NCBI GenBank assembly: GCA_016190665.1
Contig: JACPQD010000029.1
Coordinates: 84,590-148,589, forward strand
From: Chloroflexota bacterium
GTDB lineage: Bacteria > Chloroflexota > Dehalococcoidia > JACPQD01
Length of the DNA stretch: 64,000 bases
Direction: 5' to 3'
Shown: positions 23,657-32,831 of the stretch, in pieces
Position numbering within the stretch: position 1 is the first letter of the stretch
Layout: every line of letters begins with the position of its first letter
Program-made: the position numbers and the translations under genes
Notes under the pieces: model-generated
The model's input: only the letters and a program-made list of their open reading frames with translations
Told to the model about the DNA's origin: nothing
Databases searched by the model: none

Positions 23657-24877
23657 CTATTCCAGCCGCCGCAGCGCCGGAAAGCCGAGGGCGAAGGCGG
23701 CAGTGAGAAAGGCCATGGTCACCCCGCCGATGGCCAGCGCTACGGACACCCCCAGGCTCTGCGCGATAGCCCCGGCAGGAAGTACGCCCAGCGGCGTCAG
23801 TCCCCAACTCATCATGAAGATGCTCATCACCCGCCCCCGAACCTCATGAGCAGCGTTGGTCTGTAGAAGCGTGTTGTTCAACGCCATGTAGCTGGTTCCC
23901 CCGGCCCCCGTGACCAACAGGATGGGAAGAGCAAGCCACATCGACTGGGCGAAGCTGAGGCCGATCAATGCGACCCCAAACAACAGCGCCGCTGCCACCA
24001 GAAGCATGCCCTTCCGCCGGTAGTTTCCCAGCGACGCCATGAGCAGCGAGCCCAGAAGCGCGCCCGCGCCCGTCGTCGCCATGAGCAGCCCCAACCCAAA
24101 GGCCTCTTCGTGAAGCACGTCCACCGCAAAAGCGGGCATTAACATCTGATAGGGCATGGCGAAAACGATAGGGACCAGCGCCATGGCCAGCAACACCCCC
24201 AGAACGTGGTTCCGGCGCGTGTAGCTCAGCCCCTCGAGCATAGACCTGCCCAGTGAGCCAGTCTTCCTGACGACGTTGACACTGGAAGTGCGAACCATGA
24301 AAAGAGTGACCAGCACGAAGAGATAGCAGACAACCGTCAGGAAATACACCGACGCCACGCCCATGAGACCGATCAGCACCCCACCCAGGGCCGGCGCCCC
24401 GATACGCATAACGTTCATAGCGGCTGAATTCAGCGCTATGGCGTTCATGAGCAACTCATCCTCCACTAGCTCCGTGATTATCGCCTGCCTGGCCGGCATG
24501 TTGAAGGCGAACACCACCCCCGAAGCGAGAGCGGATGCCATGAGATGCCAGAGCTGGATGTTGCCGGAAACCACCAGGAGGGCTACCACCAACGTGATGG
24601 CCCCGATACCACTCTGCGCCATCATGAGCAGCCGGCGCTTATCCATCCGGTCGGCGACCGCGCCGCCCAGGAGCGAGAAAACCAGCACCGGCAGGCCCCA
24701 GCCAGCGGTGACCAGGCCCAAAGCCATGGCCGATCCCGTCATATCGTAGACGAGCCAACCCTGAGCCAGCATCTGCATCTGCATGGCCGCGAAAAAGCCC
24801 ATCATGCCGAGCCAGTACCATCGGAAGCTGCGGCTCCGCAGCGAGCTGAACATCTCAGCCTTGGCAAGACTACTCAT
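23657..24877 (-). CDS. MFS transporter, EntS/enterobactin-exporter-like
   Basis: 12-helix major facilitator of the MFS_3 group. N-terminal SLRSRSFRWYWLGMMGFFAAMQMQMLAQGW-type start, loop 2-3 motif GGAVADRMDKRRLLM (DRxxRR-type), and LGNYRRKGMLLVAAALLFG at the second half. 406 residues from ATG 24877; the 37 residues upstream in frame are unconserved. Substrate unknown; relatives export siderophores or drugs. Inner membrane. It faces away from the preceding gene and follows alr on the same strand after 147 bases. Confidence 0.85.
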   Translation of the reverse strand: MSSLAKAEMFSSLRSRSFRWYWLGMMGFFAAMQMQMLAQGWLVYDMTGSAMALGLVTAGWGLPVLVFSLLGGAVADRMDKRRLLMMAQSGIGAITLVVALLVVSGNIQLWHLMASALASGVVFAFNMPARQAIITELVEDELLMNAIALNSAAMNVMRIGAPALGGVLIGLMGVASVYFLTVVCYLFVLVTLFMVRTSSVNVVRKTGSLGRSMLEGLSYTRRNHVLGVLLAMALVPIVFAMPYQMLMPAFAVDVLHEEAFGLGLLMATTGAGALLGSLLMASLGNYRRKGMLLVAAALLFGVALIGLSFAQSMWLALPILLVTGAGGTSYMALNNTLLQTNAAHEVRGRVMSIFMMSWGLTPLGVLPAGAIAQSLGVSVALAIGGVTMAFLTAAFALGFPALRRLE

Positions 24878-25024
24878 CCAGCCAAGTTTAACGACGGGCG
24901 TAGGTGATGCGTCTGTCACAATAGTTCCCGGGCTGTCGTCAATGTTCTTCGGGGAAGGGCCCTTCGGACTTGGGGGAAAGCAAAACATCGATCCTGAAGG
25001 GCAGTCGCGGCATCGGGGAGACCC

Positions 25025-26215
25025 TTAGCTGGCGCTGTACTCAACCTTCTCGACCAAAGTCTCCACAGCAACAACCTCGCCGCCCTTGAGGTAGACTCGG
25101 GGCACACGCGGTGATATGCCGCAAAATATCTCGTAGGAGATGGTGCCGGCCAGCCCAGCCACTTCCTCTGCGGTTATCTCCTCATCCTGTTGTCTGCCGA
25201 TGAGGACCACTTCATCGTCGGCGCGAACGCGGGGAATATGACCGACATCCACCATGAACTGGTCCATACAAATCCGTCCGCGAATCGGGGCGCGCTGGCC
25301 GCGAACGAGGACCGACCCCTTATTGGACAGGCAGCGGAGCATCCCGTCCGCGTATCCGCAGGGAACGAGCGCCACCCTGGTAGGCTTGTCAGCAACCCAC
25401 GTTCTGCCGTAGCTCACTGATTCTCCAGGCGTCAGGTCGTGAAGCCGGGCCACGCGGCTCTTGAGGCTAAGAGCTGGCTTGAGCTTGATGCTGCGCTGGA
25501 CCTGCCTCGAGGGATAGGCTCCGTACAGGCTGATGCCAGGTCGCACCATCTCCAGGCACATCTCCGGCATATCAAGGATCGTGGCGCTATTGGCCACGTG
25601 GCGGCATGGTATCCAGGGCATGCCCTCAGCCGTATCGATAAAAGTGCGAAACTGCTCTCGGGTGAAAGTTTTGTCAGCCTCATCGGCGACGGCGAAATGA
25701 GTGTATACACCCTCTGCTTTCAAGCCCGGAAGCGTGCGGACAAATTGAGCGAAGAACGCAGTGTCCCGAGGGGCAAGGCCAAACCGGTTCATGCCAGTGT
25801 CCACCTTGATGTGCACTGGGACGACAAGCTTGCGCTGCGCCGCTAGCGCCGCCAGCGCCAGGGCAAGCTGCCTCGTGGTTAAGGTCGGAGTTAGGCCGTG
25901 GGTCACAACCTTGTCGGCCTCCCAAGGGGCCACGTAGCCCATGACCAGGATGGGAAGGCTGACGCCTGCCAGCCTCAACTCCGCTCCCTCGTCAGCGCAG
26001 GCCACGCCAAGGTATTCGGCGCCAGCTTCGGCCGCAGCGCGCGCAGCCATTACCGCGCCATGCCCATAAGCGTTGGCCTTGACCACTGCGAGGAGGCGGG
26101 AGTTCCCTCCCGTCCGCTTCTTCAGCTCCCGCGCGTTGCAGGCGATAGCATCCAGATCGATCTCCGCCCAAAGGGACCTCCCTTGCCACACTGCGCCGCT
26201 CCCTCTCTGCGTCAC
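25025..26215 (-). CDS. alr: alanine racemase
   Basis: PLP enzyme making D-alanine for peptidoglycan. PLP-binding Lys in AVVKANAYGHGA (about residue 46), PLP-contact IKVDTGMNRFGL, and catalytic Tyr near SYEIFCGISPRVPRVY; PIRGRICMDQFMVDVG is the family C-terminal signature. 396 residues, slightly longer than usual. The start ATG overlaps the stop of the upstream hypothetical gene as ATGA. Presence of alr implies a D-Ala cell wall, unlike wall-less Dehalococcoides. Confidence 0.95.
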   Translation of the reverse strand: MTQRGSGAVWQGRSLWAEIDLDAIACNARELKKRTGGNSRLLAVVKANAYGHGAVMAARAAAEAGAEYLGVACADEGAELRLAGVSLPILVMGYVAPWEADKVVTHGLTPTLTTRQLALALAALAAQRKLVVPVHIKVDTGMNRFGLAPRDTAFFAQFVRTLPGLKAEGVYTHFAVADEADKTFTREQFRTFIDTAEGMPWIPCRHVANSATILDMPEMCLEMVRPGISLYGAYPSRQVQRSIKLKPALSLKSRVARLHDLTPGESVSYGRTWVADKPTRVALVPCGYADGMLRCLSNKGSVLVRGQRAPIRGRICMDQFMVDVGHIPRVRADDEVVLIGRQQDEEITAEEVAGLAGTISYEIFCGISPRVPRVYLKGGEVVAVETLVEKVEYSAS

Positions 26216-26694
26216 GGAACCAGCGCCCAGCCGGCGGGAAGCCGATAAGTGAAATACCTGTCAGTGGTCTTCGAGCCGTCGAAGAACTTCGCCCGCCCCT
26301 TTCGCTGAATTTCGATGTAGCTGTTCTGGAGTTGAATGACACGCTTGGCGCGCAAATTGAAAACTACCACCCCGGCCTTCACAGGCCGCAAACTCGCCTC
26401 GCGCGTGATGTCGTCCACAACCCGGAACACCGGCTGCCGTTCGGGAGGACATGTGGCAAGCGCCGCGTGAATAGGTTCATAGCGCCCGGGGCGGTTCCAT
26501 TCGTCGAAGACAGCCAGGCCATCCTGCACGTAGTCGCTGAGATTGCCGTAATAAAGCTCGGCGAAATCGAGAAGTTGCTGCAGAGTCTGGGGTCCTGTGG
26601 CGCAAGCAGCCATCAGAGCGAAGCAGACGTCACAATGGGCCACGAAGCTGACCCCGCCACTACCGTCAATTACCGTATACCGCATGACGTTCAA
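26212..26694 (-). CDS. conserved-looking hypothetical protein upstream of alr
   Basis: 160 residues (156 if it starts at the second Met); family not recognised. Beginning MRYTVIDGSGGVSF, with Cys pairs in AHCDVCFALMAACATG, a helical middle (LLDFAELYYGNLSDYVQDGL) and a C-terminal half rich in strands (AGVVVFNLRAKRVIQLQNSYIEIQ). No signal peptide. It overlaps alr by four bases, so it is co-translated with it; the glycosidase-like gene lies 8 bases beyond its start on the same strand, implying a three-gene unit. Confidence 0.65.
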   Translation of the reverse strand: MNVMRYTVIDGSGGVSFVAHCDVCFALMAACATGPQTLQQLLDFAELYYGNLSDYVQDGLAVFDEWNRPGRYEPIHAALATCPPERQPVFRVVDDITREASLRPVKAGVVVFNLRAKRVIQLQNSYIEIQRKGRAKFFDGSKTTDRYFTYRLPAGWALVP

Positions 26695-26702
26695 GGCTCA
26701 CC

Positions 26703-27770
26703 TCATGGGGACACGGAGTGGCCCTGAGCCAGATCATGGTACACTTTACCATAAGAGCTCAACGTGCTGGAAGGGCCGTAGCCGTCGATAAGGTGAATCC
26801 CGGAGGGCACAGAAGCCCAGCTGAAGGTCTTGACGTGACTCGAGTAGATAAACCATTTCTCTATCTTGTGCTCTTCGGAGTGCTCGTCAAGCCACGTCAT
26901 CAACCTCACCAGGAACTGCTTCATCTCGGCCTCGCGAAGAGCGCCCGAGGAATACGCCTTGCCATCTTTGAAGAGCATATCGCCGTAGCCCCATTGTACT
27001 CCGAACTCCGCCAACCAGATAGGTTTGCCCCGTTGCTCGGGAAGCGAGTCAAGCCACTGGCGAAAAGCCACCAACTGACTAGTAATGATCTTCTCATTGA
27101 CCAGGGGCAACACATTCCAGTTCAAATCGTAGGAGTCTATGCTCCAGACATCTAGCGGCGGCTCGGCCCCGTACATGTTCCTGTAGGTGGCCAGGAACTT
27201 GTCCAGCCAGGAATGGCCGCTCTGGTAGCCATCACCGCAGCCATTACAGGTATAATCGAAATTGAGCACGGCCGGCCCGACAATGCGCGCCGATGGGTCT
27301 GCCTGCCGGATGAACGAGCTATAGTAGTTGAGAGCCCGGGAGTACTCCACGGGCGTCATGTTGCCCGTCTCCACCACGTTGGGCTCGCCGCCGATCATCC
27401 AGTAGCTGCCCGGAGCCTTTGCGGCGACTCTGCGGATGGTATCCTGACTCAGCAGAGGGATAGCCGGATCGATGAAAAGCGCTCGCTGGATGCCAGGAGG
27501 TGTGTCGTCGGCATCCCATTGGTAGTCGAGGTACCAAAAGTACCCAAGTCTCTTCATTGTCTCCGGCACATCCGACCTTCGGTTGATTATCACCCCGTAG
27601 CGCTGCCGGAGAAGTGAAGCGTCTTTGGCGGAGTGCTTGAAGGCTAGCGGCAGAAAAACCCGGTGAACCTGATCGGCTCGACCAGTCTCACCACCAAGGA
27701 GGCCCAGGATAAGGCTCAGCAAGACCACCACCCCTAGAGGACGCCTCTTCCCAAACGCTGACCGCATCAT
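26703..27770 (-). CDS. secreted glycoside-hydrolase-like protein (clan GH-A fold)
   Basis: Signal peptide MRSAFGKRRPLGVVVLLSLILGLLGG at the start, then a TIM-barrel hydrolase-like chain: YWMIGGEPNVV holds a candidate acid/base Glu and KPIWLAEFGVQWGY a candidate nucleophile Glu, the pattern of clan GH-A. The substrate cannot be told. 355 residues from ATG 27770; a longer in-frame reading to 27890 would run into the tRNA-Pro gene and is rejected. Exported, probably periplasmic or cell-surface. Heads the alr unit. Confidence 0.75.
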   Translation of the reverse strand: MMRSAFGKRRPLGVVVLLSLILGLLGGETGRADQVHRVFLPLAFKHSAKDASLLRQRYGVIINRRSDVPETMKRLGYFWYLDYQWDADDTPPGIQRALFIDPAIPLLSQDTIRRVAAKAPGSYWMIGGEPNVVETGNMTPVEYSRALNYYSSFIRQADPSARIVGPAVLNFDYTCNGCGDGYQSGHSWLDKFLATYRNMYGAEPPLDVWSIDSYDLNWNVLPLVNEKIITSQLVAFRQWLDSLPEQRGKPIWLAEFGVQWGYGDMLFKDGKAYSSGALREAEMKQFLVRLMTWLDEHSEEHKIEKWFIYSSHVKTFSWASVPSGIHLIDGYGPSSTLSSYGKVYHDLAQGHSVSP

Positions 27771-27850
27771 CCAAGTCTTTCGTAAGAACCGGCCACGCGG
27801 AGTAGCAGTGGAGTGCACCACCGCTATCCGCGCCGCACGTTTCGTAAGGT

Positions 27851-27927
<77 letters not shown>

Positions 27928-27936
27928 TTGTCGTTA

Positions 27937-27965
27937 ATATTAGCACATAGCCCTCAGCCTGACAA
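27937..27965 (-). promoter_or_regulatory. promoter of tRNA-Pro
   Basis: Minus strand TTGTCA (27965-27960), 17-nt spacer, TAATAT (27942-27937), about 10 bases before the tRNA 5' end. Confidence 0.65.
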
Positions 27966-27990
27966 GGCCGATCATGGGTGACCGCGTAGC

Positions 27991-28019
27991 TTGACTAGCC
28001 TCCCACCGGAGCCTAAAAT
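27991..28019 (+). promoter_or_regulatory. promoter of the GNAT gene
   Basis: TTGACT (27991-27996), 17-nt spacer, TAAAAT (28014-28019), 33 bases before ATG 28053. Confidence 0.7.
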
Positions 28020-28052
28020 AGGATACTAACCACCGCTTAACGAGGATGTGAC

Positions 28053-28619
28053 ATGCTAAAGGGCGAGAAGGTCATTCTACGGGAGAAGCGTCTGGAGGAT
28101 GCCGCCGATGACTACCGGTGGCGAACTGATCCGGAGCTGGCCCGCCTCGACGCCGCCTCATCCATGAGATCGACTTTTTCAGACTACCTGGTCAGCTACG
28201 CCGAAGAGCTCCGCTATCCGACTCTCTGGCAGGAGCGCTTCGCCATCGACACTCTGGATGGCAAGCACATCGGCAACTGCATGTACTTCGATATCGATGA
28301 GAAGAAGAAACAGGCTGAGTTAGGTATTCTCATCGGTGACAGGGAATATTGGGACAAGGGCTACGGCGCCGACGCCATATGCACTCTGCTGGACTACATC
28401 TTCAGCGCCACCGAGGTGGAAAGGATTTACCTCCACACCCTGGAGTGGAATGTTCGGGCCCAGAAGAGCTTTGCCAAATGCGGCTTCGCCGCCTGCGGAC
28501 GGAGCCAGAGGGGCGGCCATCGTTTCGTCGTCATGGAGGTATTCCGGGACAAATTCAAAGCAGCCAGGAAAAAGCCGGCCCGGGTCCCGACCGGCGAACG
28601 TCAAGAAGGCGAGGCTTAG
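28053..28619 (+). CDS. GNAT-family N-acetyltransferase (RimJ/RimL type)
   Basis: Acetyl-CoA-dependent acyltransferase. It begins LKGEKVILREKRLEDAADDY, the RimL-type first strand, and has the acetyl-CoA motif in GILIGDREYWDKGYGADAICTLLDYIF and the ERIYLHTLEWNVRAQKSFAKCGF segment typical of the group. 188 residues; the last ~20 are a basic tail. Acceptor unknown (protein N-terminus or small amine). Single gene with its own promoter, divergent from tRNA-Pro. Confidence 0.88.
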   Translation: MLKGEKVILREKRLEDAADDYRWRTDPELARLDAASSMRSTFSDYLVSYAEELRYPTLWQERFAIDTLDGKHIGNCMYFDIDEKKKQAELGILIGDREYWDKGYGADAICTLLDYIFSATEVERIYLHTLEWNVRAQKSFAKCGFAACGRSQRGGHRFVVMEVFRDKFKAARKKPARVPTGERQEGEA

Positions 28620-28629
28620 GACACCGTCA

Positions 28630-29532
28630 CTAACCTGGCGGCTGAGGTGGCGCCGGGTTGATCAAGTCCTTCGCCAGGGTGGCTGGGACGATTTTCAGTA
28701 GCTCGTCCAGCGTCCACCGACCCACCTTGTAGATGGACTTGACCGGGGTTGGGTGGCAGAGCAGGGAGACCTCTCCCCCCGAGACGTAGAATAGCTGGCC
28801 ATTTATGCTGTCGGCCTCATCGCCCGCGAGATAGACAACGAAGGGGGCGACATCATCGGGGTCGGGCAGCGTCTCAGGTCTGCCCATACCCGCCCGCGTC
28901 GCCCTCGACCGCTCGGGGATATCGCTCGTCAAGCGCGTGGCCGCGGCGGGTACAACGGCGTTCACCGTGATCCCGTACTTGCCGAGGTCACGGGCCACCA
29001 CCCGTGTAAGACCCGCTATTCCCGCCTTGGCCGCTCCGTAGTTGGCCTGTCCCACGGCGCCGTAAAGGCCACTGGTGGACGAAGTGTTGATGATCCGCCC
29101 GAAGCGCTGCTGCCGCATCAGGGCGGAGGCGAACCTCGTGCAAGCGAAATGCCCCTTCAGGTGAACGGCGATGACGTCGTCCCACTCCGCTTCGGCCATA
29201 TTGAAGATCATCCTATCGCGGAGTATCCCGGCGTTGTTCACCAGAATATCGATGCGCCCAAAGCTCTCGAGCGCCGCATTGATGATACGCTCGGCGCCGG
29301 ACATGGAGGCCACCGAGTCATAGCTGGCGACGGCCACGCCGCCCAGCTTTCGGATCTCAGCCACGACATCATCAGCGGGGCGGGAAGCAGATCCTGCGCC
29401 TGTGGTCTCACAGCCCAGGTCATTGACCACCACTCTGGCGCATTCAGCCGCCATGGCCAGGGCTATGCCCCTGCCTATGCCCCGTCCCGCGCCGGTTATG
29501 ACCGCCACTCTGTCCTTCAGTCTTCCGCCCAT
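28630..29532 (-). CDS. SDR-family oxidoreductase (peroxisomal-hydroxyacyl-CoA-dehydrogenase-like)
   Basis: Classical short-chain dehydrogenase: TGAGRGIGRGIA (NAD(P) binding), NNAGILRD, catalytic Ser in NTSSTSG and YGAAK (Tyr-x3-Lys). The D at the end of strand 2 (NDLG) favours NAD. A C-terminal extension of ~50 residues beyond the fold is similar to bacterial relatives of HSD17B4. 300 residues from ATG 29532 (AAGGAGA upstream). Last gene of a three-gene unit with two hot-dog dehydratases, giving a hydratase/dehydrogenase set for a 2-enoyl-/3-hydroxyacyl-CoA. Confidence 0.9.
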   Translation of the reverse strand: MGGRLKDRVAVITGAGRGIGRGIALAMAAECARVVVNDLGCETTGAGSASRPADDVVAEIRKLGGVAVASYDSVASMSGAERIINAALESFGRIDILVNNAGILRDRMIFNMAEAEWDDVIAVHLKGHFACTRFASALMRQQRFGRIINTSSTSGLYGAVGQANYGAAKAGIAGLTRVVARDLGKYGITVNAVVPAAATRLTSDIPERSRATRAGMGRPETLPDPDDVAPFVVYLAGDEADSINGQLFYVSGGEVSLLCHPTPVKSIYKVGRWTLDELLKIVPATLAKDLINPAPPQPPG

Positions 29533-29545
29533 TGCGTCTCCTTGC

Positions 29546-29971
29546 TTAGCCGCCTCTCGCCGGCAGCTCAACGGTCGCCGAACCTATGGTGGTGCGCTCC
29601 CCTTTTCCGTTTTCCAGCCAGATATCGTACTCCACGATGTTCTGCCCGTCTTTGACATACTTGTTGCTCACCTTGCCCCGGCACGTCAGCGTGTCACCGG
29701 GGAAGTCCATGCTGCGATAGCTGCACGACAGCTTCTTCAACGTCCCCTCAGTTCCAGTCCAGTCCGTGATGAGCTGGGCCAGGAACGCATTTTTCAGCGC
29801 CCCGTGCACAATCACGCCCGGAAGCTTCGTGCTTAGAGCGAAGTCCTTGTCATAATGGATCTGGTTATAGTCGTCGACGGCACCGGCGAAGCGCGCCAAC
29901 TGCTGAGTTGTGGGCTGCTTTACTAGAGGGCCTATCTCCATACCTACTGACACGTCATCGTAGCACGGCAT
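29546..29971 (-). CDS. MaoC/hot-dog-fold dehydratase
   Basis: R-specific enoyl-CoA hydratase-like protein. Catalytic pattern AVDDYNQIHYDKDFA (Asp-x4-His) followed by GVIVHGALKNAFLAQLI. 141 residues, single hot-dog domain. ATG 29971 has AGGAGGAA upstream; the extra 21 residues of the longer frame are unconserved. 13 bases before the SDR gene, so co-transcribed; likely works as a heterodimer with the neighbouring dehydratase. Confidence 0.9.
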   Translation of the reverse strand: MPCYDDVSVGMEIGPLVKQPTTQQLARFAGAVDDYNQIHYDKDFALSTKLPGVIVHGALKNAFLAQLITDWTGTEGTLKKLSCSYRSMDFPGDTLTCRGKVSNKYVKDGQNIVEYDIWLENGKGERTTIGSATVELPARGG

Positions 29972-30009
29972 CCTGTATTCCTCCTGACTCGGCTCGGCTG
30001 AAACGAAAT

Positions 30010-30093
30010 GGTTATCAGCGGTCAGCGCCGACATCGTGCGGCATCCTGTATGGAATCGGGACTACCAATGTGTTGAAGGCTGATGGCTGAAAG
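30010..30093. repeat. TCAGC-type short repeat
   Basis: Contains GGTTATCAGCGGTCAGCG and GGCTGATGGCTGAAAGC units similar to the gaps at 13144 and 55918; no gene seen. Confidence 0.55.
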
Positions 30094-30549
30094 CTAATAG
30101 GTGATCAACGTGCTGCGCTGCGTAGCGACCAGCTCGCCGAGCTGATTCACGTAAGTGAGTTCCCAGACCAGGATAAGCATCTTGCCTATTTTGCCCTCTT
30201 TTTCCACGGCGCTGGCTAATTTCACCCGGCAAGCTATGATATCTCCCGAGCGCAATGGCTCGAAGTATTCCCAATCGCTGCCAGCGTCCAGGCGCCGCGG
30301 ATAGGGGCTCTCAGCGGGGAACTGCGGCGGGCGAAAGAGACGCAAGAAGGTGGGTGGAGCGATGATGCCTCCGTACTTTGTCTTCCGCGCATACGCCTCA
30401 TCCTGCCAGAGAGGGTTGGGGTCCTCTACGGCGCGAGCGAACTTCCTTATGGCGCCCTTCTCCACCTCGTAGACGAAGGGGCCCGTCTCCGCGCCCACCG
30501 AGGCCACAATCTGGGCTATCCTTTCTTCAACTGAGCCTCCGGGCATCAC
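30094..30549 (-). CDS. MaoC-like N-terminal-type dehydratase subunit (FAS1-like)
   Basis: Hot-dog domain of the N-terminal (non-catalytic or FAS1-like) type: GPFVYEVEKGAIRKFARAVEDPNPLWQDEAYA, GGIIAPPTFLRLF, then RLDAGSDWEYFEPLRSGD. 151 residues. Such proteins pair with a catalytic MaoC subunit, here the gene 122 bases downstream; the gap holds a repeat. Heads the hydratase-dehydratase-SDR unit. Confidence 0.88.
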   Translation of the reverse strand: MMPGGSVEERIAQIVASVGAETGPFVYEVEKGAIRKFARAVEDPNPLWQDEAYARKTKYGGIIAPPTFLRLFRPPQFPAESPYPRRLDAGSDWEYFEPLRSGDIIACRVKLASAVEKEGKIGKMLILVWELTYVNQLGELVATQRSTLITY

Positions 30550-30651
30550 TTGCTCCTTTCTGCCAGGGAGTGCGGCGCCAAGCCGCCGCTCTTCAAGGCG
30601 CCCCGATGTGTATCGGCACGCAGTCCAAACCGCTTGGGCGCCGACATCAAC

Positions 30652-31929
30652 TCAAAGCTGGCGTTCGACCGCCTGAGGCAGACTCGGCGGATGTACAAAA
30701 GCGCCCAAGAGTCCCGCCAGCAGGCAGCCGCCGATGTACAGCTTGAGGGCGAGGTCGTAGCTTCCAGTAACGTCGAAAACGTAACCCGCCAGCAGCGGCC
30801 CCGCAACAAAGCCGAGGTTAGCCACCATCGCCACTGCGCCAAGGATGACGCCCAGCGAAGCAAGACCGAAACAGTACGCCGCCAGCAGCGACTGTACCGC
30901 TATGACGCCGCCGAAACTCACGCCGAAAACGAAGGCAAACAGCCAGACCGTCGGTCCCTTGCCAGCGGCCAGCAAGAGGGTGATGCCCAGCGCGGTGGCG
31001 ATGCTAATCAATACGACGACAAACCTGACCTGAAGCCGGTCAGCCAGATACCCGCAGGACATCTTGCCGATGATGCCCATGCCCGCGATGAAGCTGAGCA
31101 CCAGCGCCGCCCCCTCGGCTGAAGCACCCCTGTCTCTGAGCAAGGGAATAGTGTGAGCCATCACCGCCGTGCCTCCCATAAACAGCAGGGAAACTGACAC
31201 TGAGGCAAACCAGAAGGCGCGAGTTCTAATAGCCGCGCCAGCCGTCCATGACGGTCCAGCGGCGCCTGTCCTTCTTGCGGCCCTGGCAGTATGGTTTTCG
31301 CCCTCATCCGCAGTGCCCGCGCCGTAGGGCGTCAGGCCAACGTCTCCAGGCCGATTCCTGATGACAAGGACAGACAAAGGGATGACCGTGAGCCAGATCA
31401 GCAGACCCAGAATCGCGTAGGCGAGGCGCCAGCCAGCCAGGTCGACAAGATAGGTGGCCAGTGGCGTGATGACCACACCCCCGATGCTGATCCCCGTGAC
31501 CGTGATGCCCATCGCCAGGCCTCGTTTCTCTTGAAACCAGTTGGCGATGATGGTAGTAATAGGCACGACGTGGGCGCCAGCGCGGGCGACAGCTTCGACA
31601 ACAAACAAAAGGTAAAAGTACCATAGAGTCTGGGTAAGGCCGAGAAAGACGAAGGATCCACCCATCACAAGGGCGGCGCCCACCATCACCCTGCGCGCGC
31701 CAAACCTATCGGTCAAGCTGCCAGCCACAGGGCTGGCCATGCCAGCGATCAAGAAAGCCACGGATATGGTGCCGGAGAACTCCGCCCGGCTCCAGCCAAA
31801 TTCTCGGGTCAGAGGCGTAAGAAACACACCGAAGGCATAGAAGCCCAAACCGGCATCCACCATGAGAATGACGGCCGAGGCCACTACGATCCACCAGCCG
31901 TAGAACACCCTCGAGCGAGGCAAGGTCAT
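30652..31929 (-). CDS. MFS transporter (OFA/MCT-like)
   Basis: Twelve predicted membrane helices. Starts FYGWWIVVASAVILMVDAGLGFYAFGVF, characteristic of oxalate/formate-antiporter-like and monocarboxylate MFS proteins, with loop motif GSLTDRFGARRVM and a second-half CGYLADRLQVRFV. 425 residues from ATG 31929; the 85 residues upstream in frame lie inside the glycosyltransferase gene and are rejected. The start overlaps the glycosyltransferase stop (TGATG), so the two are coupled. Likely imports or exports an organic acid. Confidence 0.88.
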   Translation of the reverse strand: MTLPRSRVFYGWWIVVASAVILMVDAGLGFYAFGVFLTPLTREFGWSRAEFSGTISVAFLIAGMASPVAGSLTDRFGARRVMVGAALVMGGSFVFLGLTQTLWYFYLLFVVEAVARAGAHVVPITTIIANWFQEKRGLAMGITVTGISIGGVVITPLATYLVDLAGWRLAYAILGLLIWLTVIPLSVLVIRNRPGDVGLTPYGAGTADEGENHTARAARRTGAAGPSWTAGAAIRTRAFWFASVSVSLLFMGGTAVMAHTIPLLRDRGASAEGAALVLSFIAGMGIIGKMSCGYLADRLQVRFVVVLISIATALGITLLLAAGKGPTVWLFAFVFGVSFGGVIAVQSLLAAYCFGLASLGVILGAVAMVANLGFVAGPLLAGYVFDVTGSYDLALKLYIGGCLLAGLLGAFVHPPSLPQAVERQL

Positions 31930-32654
31930 CAGTCTTTGTAGGGAACGACGGCAGGGAGAGGGAGGAAGCGCATCCGCAAGAGCCCTTTTATATCCTCCCA
32001 GGCTGTCTTGCCGATGTGGACCCGGCTGTCTGGATCCTCCACCCAGGCCACAGGTATCTCCTTGATCCGATAGCCCTTCAACGTAGCCAGCAGCAGCAAC
32101 TCGGTGTCGAGGAACCAGGCCTGATCCTTGGCCAGCGGCATAAGCTCCCGCACCGCCTTTCGGCTCATCGCCTTGAACCCGCACTGGGCATCGGAGAAGG
32201 ATGGCCAGAACATGACCTTGATCATGAGGTTGTAGGCGCGAGAGATGAACTCCCGTTTGGGGGAGCGGGTCGTTCTGGATTCCGGCAGCAGACGGCTGCC
32301 GATGGCCATCGTATAGCCTTCCTTTATGGCAGATACCAGCTTCGGGAAAGCCTCGAGGCCTGTAGACAGGTCAACATCCATATAGCTCACAATATCGGCG
32401 TCGGTCTCCAGCCAGGCCCTTCTCAGGGCGCGACCGCGGCCCTTCTGTTCCAGGTGGATGTAACGGACCTTCGGATATTGCAGCGCCAGGGCCTGGCACA
32501 CCTCCAACGTGCTGTCAGTGGAGCCATTGTCGGCGATGACTATGGTCCAGTTGTCAGCAATGTTCTCGCTGAGGAAATCCCAGAGGGTGGCGATGCACCG
32601 GGGCAGCGAATGTTGCTCGTTGTAAACCGGAATAACTACGTCCACAGTGGCCAT
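31929..32654 (-). CDS. glycosyltransferase family 2 (dolichyl-phosphate-glucose/mannose synthase-like)
   Basis: GT-A fold: VDVVIPVYNEQHSLPRCI, IADNGSTDST, and DxD in SYMDVDLSTGLEAFP; SDAQCGFKAMSRKA is typical of the DPM/DPG synthase group that makes polyprenyl-phosphate sugars. 241 residues, no membrane anchor. ATG 32654 (GGAGGGG upstream) rather than 32747, whose added residues derive from the repeat. Coupled to the MFS gene. Confidence 0.88.
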   Translation of the reverse strand: MATVDVVIPVYNEQHSLPRCIATLWDFLSENIADNWTIVIADNGSTDSTLEVCQALALQYPKVRYIHLEQKGRGRALRRAWLETDADIVSYMDVDLSTGLEAFPKLVSAIKEGYTMAIGSRLLPESRTTRSPKREFISRAYNLMIKVMFWPSFSDAQCGFKAMSRKAVRELMPLAKDQAWFLDTELLLLATLKGYRIKEIPVAWVEDPDSRVHIGKTAWEDIKGLLRMRFLPLPAVVPYKD

Positions 32655-32659
32655 ATCTG

Positions 32660-32831
32660 CCCCTCCACATTGGGGGTTGGGGGTCAGGGGTCGGAGGTTG
32701 GTGCCCCTCTCCCCCCTTTCTCCGTTGCCGCCTTTCGCTTCCCTCATAATCCGTGTCTATCCGTGTTAATCTGCGGTTCTACAAGTGGGGCGGGGCCTTC
32801 CTGCTTCTCGCTTCTTGCTTCCCGCTTCTAT
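32660..32831. repeat. composite repeat block
   Basis: No gene is seen. GGGGTTGGGGGTCAGGGGTC (near 32672), CCGTGTCTATCCGTGTTAATC and TGCTTCTCGCTTCTTGCTTC units, matching other gaps. Confidence 0.65.

Noticed and set aside
30652..32184. Longer N-terminus of the MFS gene
   Set aside because: 85 extra residues are the out-of-frame reading of the glycosyltransferase gene; ATG 31929 sits in a TGATG overlap.
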